NCBI GenBank assembly: GCA_947493195.1
Contig: CANLQG010000005.1
Coordinates: 248,001 to 312,000, forward strand
DNA from: an uncultured Sphingomonadaceae bacterium
Lineage (GTDB): Bacteria; Pseudomonadota; Alphaproteobacteria; Sphingomonadales; Sphingomonadaceae
Reading direction: 5' to 3'
Length of the DNA stretch: 64,000 nt
The position numbers were made by a program, and so were the translations under genes. The stretch's first letter is position 1. Every line of letters begins with the position of its first letter. A model generated the notes under the pieces. It was not told the DNA's origin and searched no databases. It was given only the letters and a program-made list of their open reading frames with translations. Shown piece after piece: positions 62,853 to 64,000 of the stretch.

Positions 62853-64000
62853 GCGGGTAACCAGTTTCCGTGAAAGCCGGGAGGGATGCGCTGCGGTATG
62901 TGGACCGCAGCGATAGTGTCAAGCGTCAGGGCGTCGCAGATCTCCAGCGTGGTCTCGTCCTTTGCCGGGTCGATGACGTACCCCATCACCCAGCCATCGC
63001 CCTCCGACGCGTCGGGGCTGCGCGGGACGAAAACGAATTCGCCCGGCACGCGGTGATCGCCAAAGTCGCGCACCACGGTTTCGCCGGTTTCCAGGTCATG
63101 CCGCAAGAGAGGCAGGCCTTCGCTCAAGTCGAGATTTCCCGTCTCGGGAATGCCGATAGTCCACAGGTAGCGATAGTCGGAGCAGAAGCGCCGCTCGTCT
63201 GGCCGGGGGAACTCCTGCGGGCGCGCATCCAGCGTTTCCCGGCTGAACGTGCCGGTCTCGGGATCGAGATACCAGCGTTCCAGCCCCCTGCCCTTGCCAT
63301 AGGGACCGGGCATCGGCCCGTCGTGCATGGTCTCGTAGGCGCAGACATCCAGCGCAACGCGGCCATCGGCGAGATCGAAACTGTTGCCGATATGGAAGAC
63401 GAAGGCCGGATCGACTTCGCACCAGACGATGTCCTCTGCCGTGCCTTCGCGCGGCAGCAGGCCGACGCGCGCGCGGTGATCGGGCTTCCAGCGATAGGGG
63501 AACGTCTCGCCGGCAATCAGGGCCTGCATGGAAAAGCACATGGGCAGATCGAAGATCAGCACGAAACGGTCGGTCAGCCCGCAATCGTGGACAGAGGGGC
63601 CGTGCCGCACCGGGATCGGCGTCTCCCGCAGCACCGTGCCCGTCTTGTCGATCACCACGTGGCGCAGCATTTCGGGCTTGGTCGCTTCGTAGCAGATGGC
63701 GTGCAGTTCCCCGGTCTTCGGGTCTTCGTGCGGGTGAGCGGTGTAGGACCCGGTCAGTCCGCCACCAAGGTTGGAATAGGCGCGCGTTTCCAGGTCGTCG
63801 CCCAACGCCACCGGGAAGGAGCCCGCTTCTACCAGCGCCATGATCTCTCCGCCGATGCGCAGCACGTTCGTGTTCACCGTGTCGTTGGCGTTGCGCCGAG
63901 GACCGGGCGCTGCCTCCGGTCCGCCGCGACCGGCCAGGTGGCGCGAGCGGATGAAGCGGTTGCGATACCACTGCACGTGCCCGCCCTGCAGCTTCACGCC
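62849..64000 (-). CDS. Carotenoid oxygenase family protein (5' end outside the window)
   Basis: A partial protein of about 383 residues of the RPE65/carotenoid cleavage dioxygenase family. The four iron-binding histidines sit in YTAHPHED, GPSVHDC, FVFHIGNS and the end FHGNW. The open frame continues past the window edge, so the N-terminus is missing. Sphingomonads also encode lignostilbene dioxygenases of this family, so the substrate may be a stilbene instead of a carotenoid. The stop overlaps the ABC ATPase gene as ATGA. Confidence 0.88.
   Translation of the reverse strand, partial: GVKLQGGHVQWYRNRFIRSRHLAGRGGPEAAPGPRRNANDTVNTNVLRIGGEIMALVEAGSFPVALGDDLETRAYSNLGGGLTGSYTAHPHEDPKTGELHAICYEATKPEMLRHVVIDKTGTVLRETPIPVRHGPSVHDCGLTDRFVLIFDLPMCFSMQALIAGETFPYRWKPDHRARVGLLPREGTAEDIVWCEVDPAFVFHIGNSFDLADGRVALDVCAYETMHDGPMPGPYGKGRGLERWYLDPETGTFSRETLDARPQEFPRPDERRFCSDYRYLWTIGIPETGNLDLSEGLPLLRHDLETGETVVRDFGDHRVPGEFVFVPRSPDASEGDGWVMGYVIDPAKDETTLEICDALTLDTIAAVHIPQRIPPGFHGNWLPA

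Overview
The window is a compact, high-G+C chromosomal segment of an alphaproteobacterium. I infer Sphingomonadales, most likely Erythrobacteraceae, from the dusB-ntrB-ntrC-ntrY-ntrX-hfq-hflX order, the fused ispDF, the tandem-domain Hfq, the HWE-family histidine kinase, the RibB with a degenerate RibA half, and the perfect EcfG-type promoter. It is almost entirely housekeeping DNA. I see no insertion sequence, prophage, CRISPR array or rRNA operon, and only one tRNA (Lys, CTT).

Layout. 1-6.2 kb: end of a D-Ala-D-Ala carboxypeptidase gene, then tmk, holB, metG, tatD, an MBL-fold hydrolase and a small membrane protein in overlapping order, then mazG. 6.2-15.4 kb (minus strand): dusB, ntrBC, ntrYX, hfq and hflX. 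Here hfq encodes two Sm domains, and hflX appears to lack a canonical start codon. 15.5-25.5 kb: ispDF-pncC, lipA-ratA, a beta carbonic anhydrase, an OmpA-family protein, a NYN/LOTUS protein, DUF1206 plus a glutaredoxin-MauE fusion, a lipoprotein and mutL. 25.6-31.5 kb: the rod-shape operon mreBCD-mrdA-rodA and tRNA-Lys. 31.6-36.4 kb: a PDZ/M48 protease, a flavin reductase divergent from ribBX-ribH, an aldo/keto reductase and a small membrane protein. 36.4-40.1 kb: eno, and an EcfG-promoter-linked set of four small envelope proteins. 40.1-50.1 kb: greA; carA and carB with a low-G+C small gene between them; yqeY, dnaG and rpoD. 50.1-57.6 kb: DUF2059, an rluE-like gene, an orphan parA, an HWE kinase with a receiver, rpiB, glyA, nrdR and a trmJ-like methyltransferase. 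57.6-64 kb: chorismate mutase, rpsD, tgt, a DUF481 protein, an ABC-2 exporter and a carotenoid oxygenase cut by the window edge.

Genes are packed by start/stop overlaps (ATGA, GTGA, TTGA, TGATG), implying coupled translation. Nine convergent junctions are visible. Five overlap at their 3' ends, two are 1-3 bp apart and two carry bidirectional terminators.

The best candidate for something undescribed is the riboflavin locus at 32.6-35 kb. A DNA-binding-like HTH is fused in front of a RibB whose RibA half has lost its zinc cysteines. An 18-bp inverted repeat lies directly before its start codon, in the region shared with a divergent flavin reductase. Other notable items are the asymmetric tandem Hfq, the CTG/ATT start of hflX, the foreign-looking 75-residue gene inside carAB, and the EcfG-controlled yqjDE-like cluster.
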